Both the position numbers and the translations under genes were made by a program. The notes below the pieces were generated by a model, which searched no databases, had not been told where the DNA came from, and was given only the letters and a program-made list of their open reading frames with translations. A stretch of DNA of 64,000 nt from Rotaria socialis (lineage: Eukaryota; Rotifera; Eurotatoria; Philodinida; Philodinidae), in contig CAJNYU010003727.1 in the NCBI GenBank assembly GCA_905331475.1, forward strand, positions 1-64,000. Reading direction: 5' to 3'. Positions 63,504-64,000 of the stretch are shown in pieces. How positions within the stretch are numbered: the stretch's first letter is position 1; each line of letters begins with the position of its first letter.

Positions 63504-64000
63504 ACGTTGTGTTCAATATACATAATTTATATTGATACCAGCGACTCGATACTTTTTTCAATTTTAAACTACCATTCGATAGCTCGTTAAACGTTGCATC
63601 TATTGATATAAAAATTATCGCGGCGGATCTCTCTTTGCACTTGTGAAAAAGTCTTGAAATATCAGAAAATGAAAACAAATTCTATTTTTATCAAATCATA
63701 TTCCTATTGACTCATTTAGGTCAATGAATTTTTTTCAATATTTTAGTACTATTCGATAGCTCGTTAAAAGTTGTATCTATTGATATAAAAATCCTTGTCA
63801 CGACTCACTCATTTAACGTGCAAAAATGTTGAGTAATTTTAGAAAATACATATTATTACGTATCACGATTTACTGGCATCTTCAACAGAATAGAACGGTG
63901 AAATCGCTCTGATATTACTCTATATTAGTTAATATCACCTAGTAGTACAATTCTATCGTGAAGAGATTCAATTCTATCAGGGACCGATTTGGCTACTTAA
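63504..64000 (-). repeat. Right terminal inverted repeat of the ISL2EU-like element
   Basis: Complement of 59822-60318. It ends ggctacttaa exactly at the window edge, so it may continue. Confidence 0.85.

Larger units (their letters stand above)
59822..64000 (-). mobile_element. ISL2EU-like (PIF/Harbinger superfamily) DNA transposon, right end at or beyond window edge
   Basis: Inverted copies of 497 bases, 59822-60318 and 63504-64000, bracket a DDE transposase gene on the minus strand. The arms look nearly identical, which points to recent activity. Each arm contains two related internal units beginning ttttatatcaatagat. The element is at least 4179 bp. It carries a nested 276-bp MITE (62965-63240). 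Because the window ends inside or at the arm, the outer limit and the target duplication cannot be checked on the right. Confidence 0.8.

Noticed and set aside
1-64000. Retroviral or LTR elements, Polintons, reverse transcriptase, CRISPR arrays, rRNA, telomeric arrays
   Set aside because: Looked for reverse-transcriptase and integrase motifs, long direct terminal repeats, regular spaced repeats and telomere-like tandem units; none was convincing.

Overview
This is nuclear DNA of a small invertebrate, most likely a bdelloid rotifer (Adineta, Rotaria or Philodina type). The genome is AT-rich, genes are compact, and coding regions are cut by introns of about 50-70 bp with plain GT/AG borders. 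Animal-specific genes are present: a muscarinic-type GPCR, a two-pore K+ channel and a membrane NAALADase. The lineage call also rests on a two-exon ADP-ribosyltransferase-like gene of the kind expanded in bdelloids, a fungal-looking FAD oxidase and many small DNA transposons. It is an inference; no rRNA or mitochondrial marker is present.

Layout, left (about 1-37.8 kb), gene-rich host DNA: a tandem array of glutamate carboxypeptidase II / NAALADase genes (3' end of one copy at 1-261, a complete copy at 2275-5625, and a chimeric third copy at 7083-10845); a Y-box cold-shock protein (11741-13310); a TWIK/TWiK-like two-pore K+ channel (14369-15938); an ADCK5-like UbiB-family kinase (18936-22205) tail to tail with a four-TM claudin-like protein (22917-22294); a secreted, single-anchor LolA-like domain protein (23799-25899); a long gene-poor stretch; a muscarinic-type acetylcholine receptor (31059-34985) tail to tail with two related minus-strand genes (35084-37780), the upstream one with a probable LOTUS/OST-HTH domain.

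Right (about 37.8-64 kb), accessory and transposon-rich: few host genes (a small membrane-protein fragment, the ADP-ribosyltransferase-like gene, a secreted berberine-bridge-type FAD oxidase, and an ABC-B transporter fragment lacking both ends). It holds many inverted-repeat elements: a 758-bp and a 952-bp foldback, a 2.4-kb composite with GTAC-rich filler, a 1.38-kb hAT-like element, a 441-bp hAT-like MITE inside an ABC intron, a MITE beside the assembly gap, and an ISL2EU/Harbinger-type transposon at the right edge with about 497-bp terminal inverted repeats and a 276-bp palindromic MITE nested in it. Two tRNA-like sequences lie at 58.3 and 59.1 kb.

The assembly has visible seams: single Ns at 8443, 43057 and 43348, each next to sequence that repeats nearby, and a 104-base gap at 56166-56269 just after a 23-base G run. 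The genes do not form one pathway. I saw no convincing new multi-gene system. The most distinctive items are the palindromic ATACGG-rich element inside the ISL2EU-like transposon, the FAD oxidase as a transfer candidate, and the LOTUS-like gene pair.
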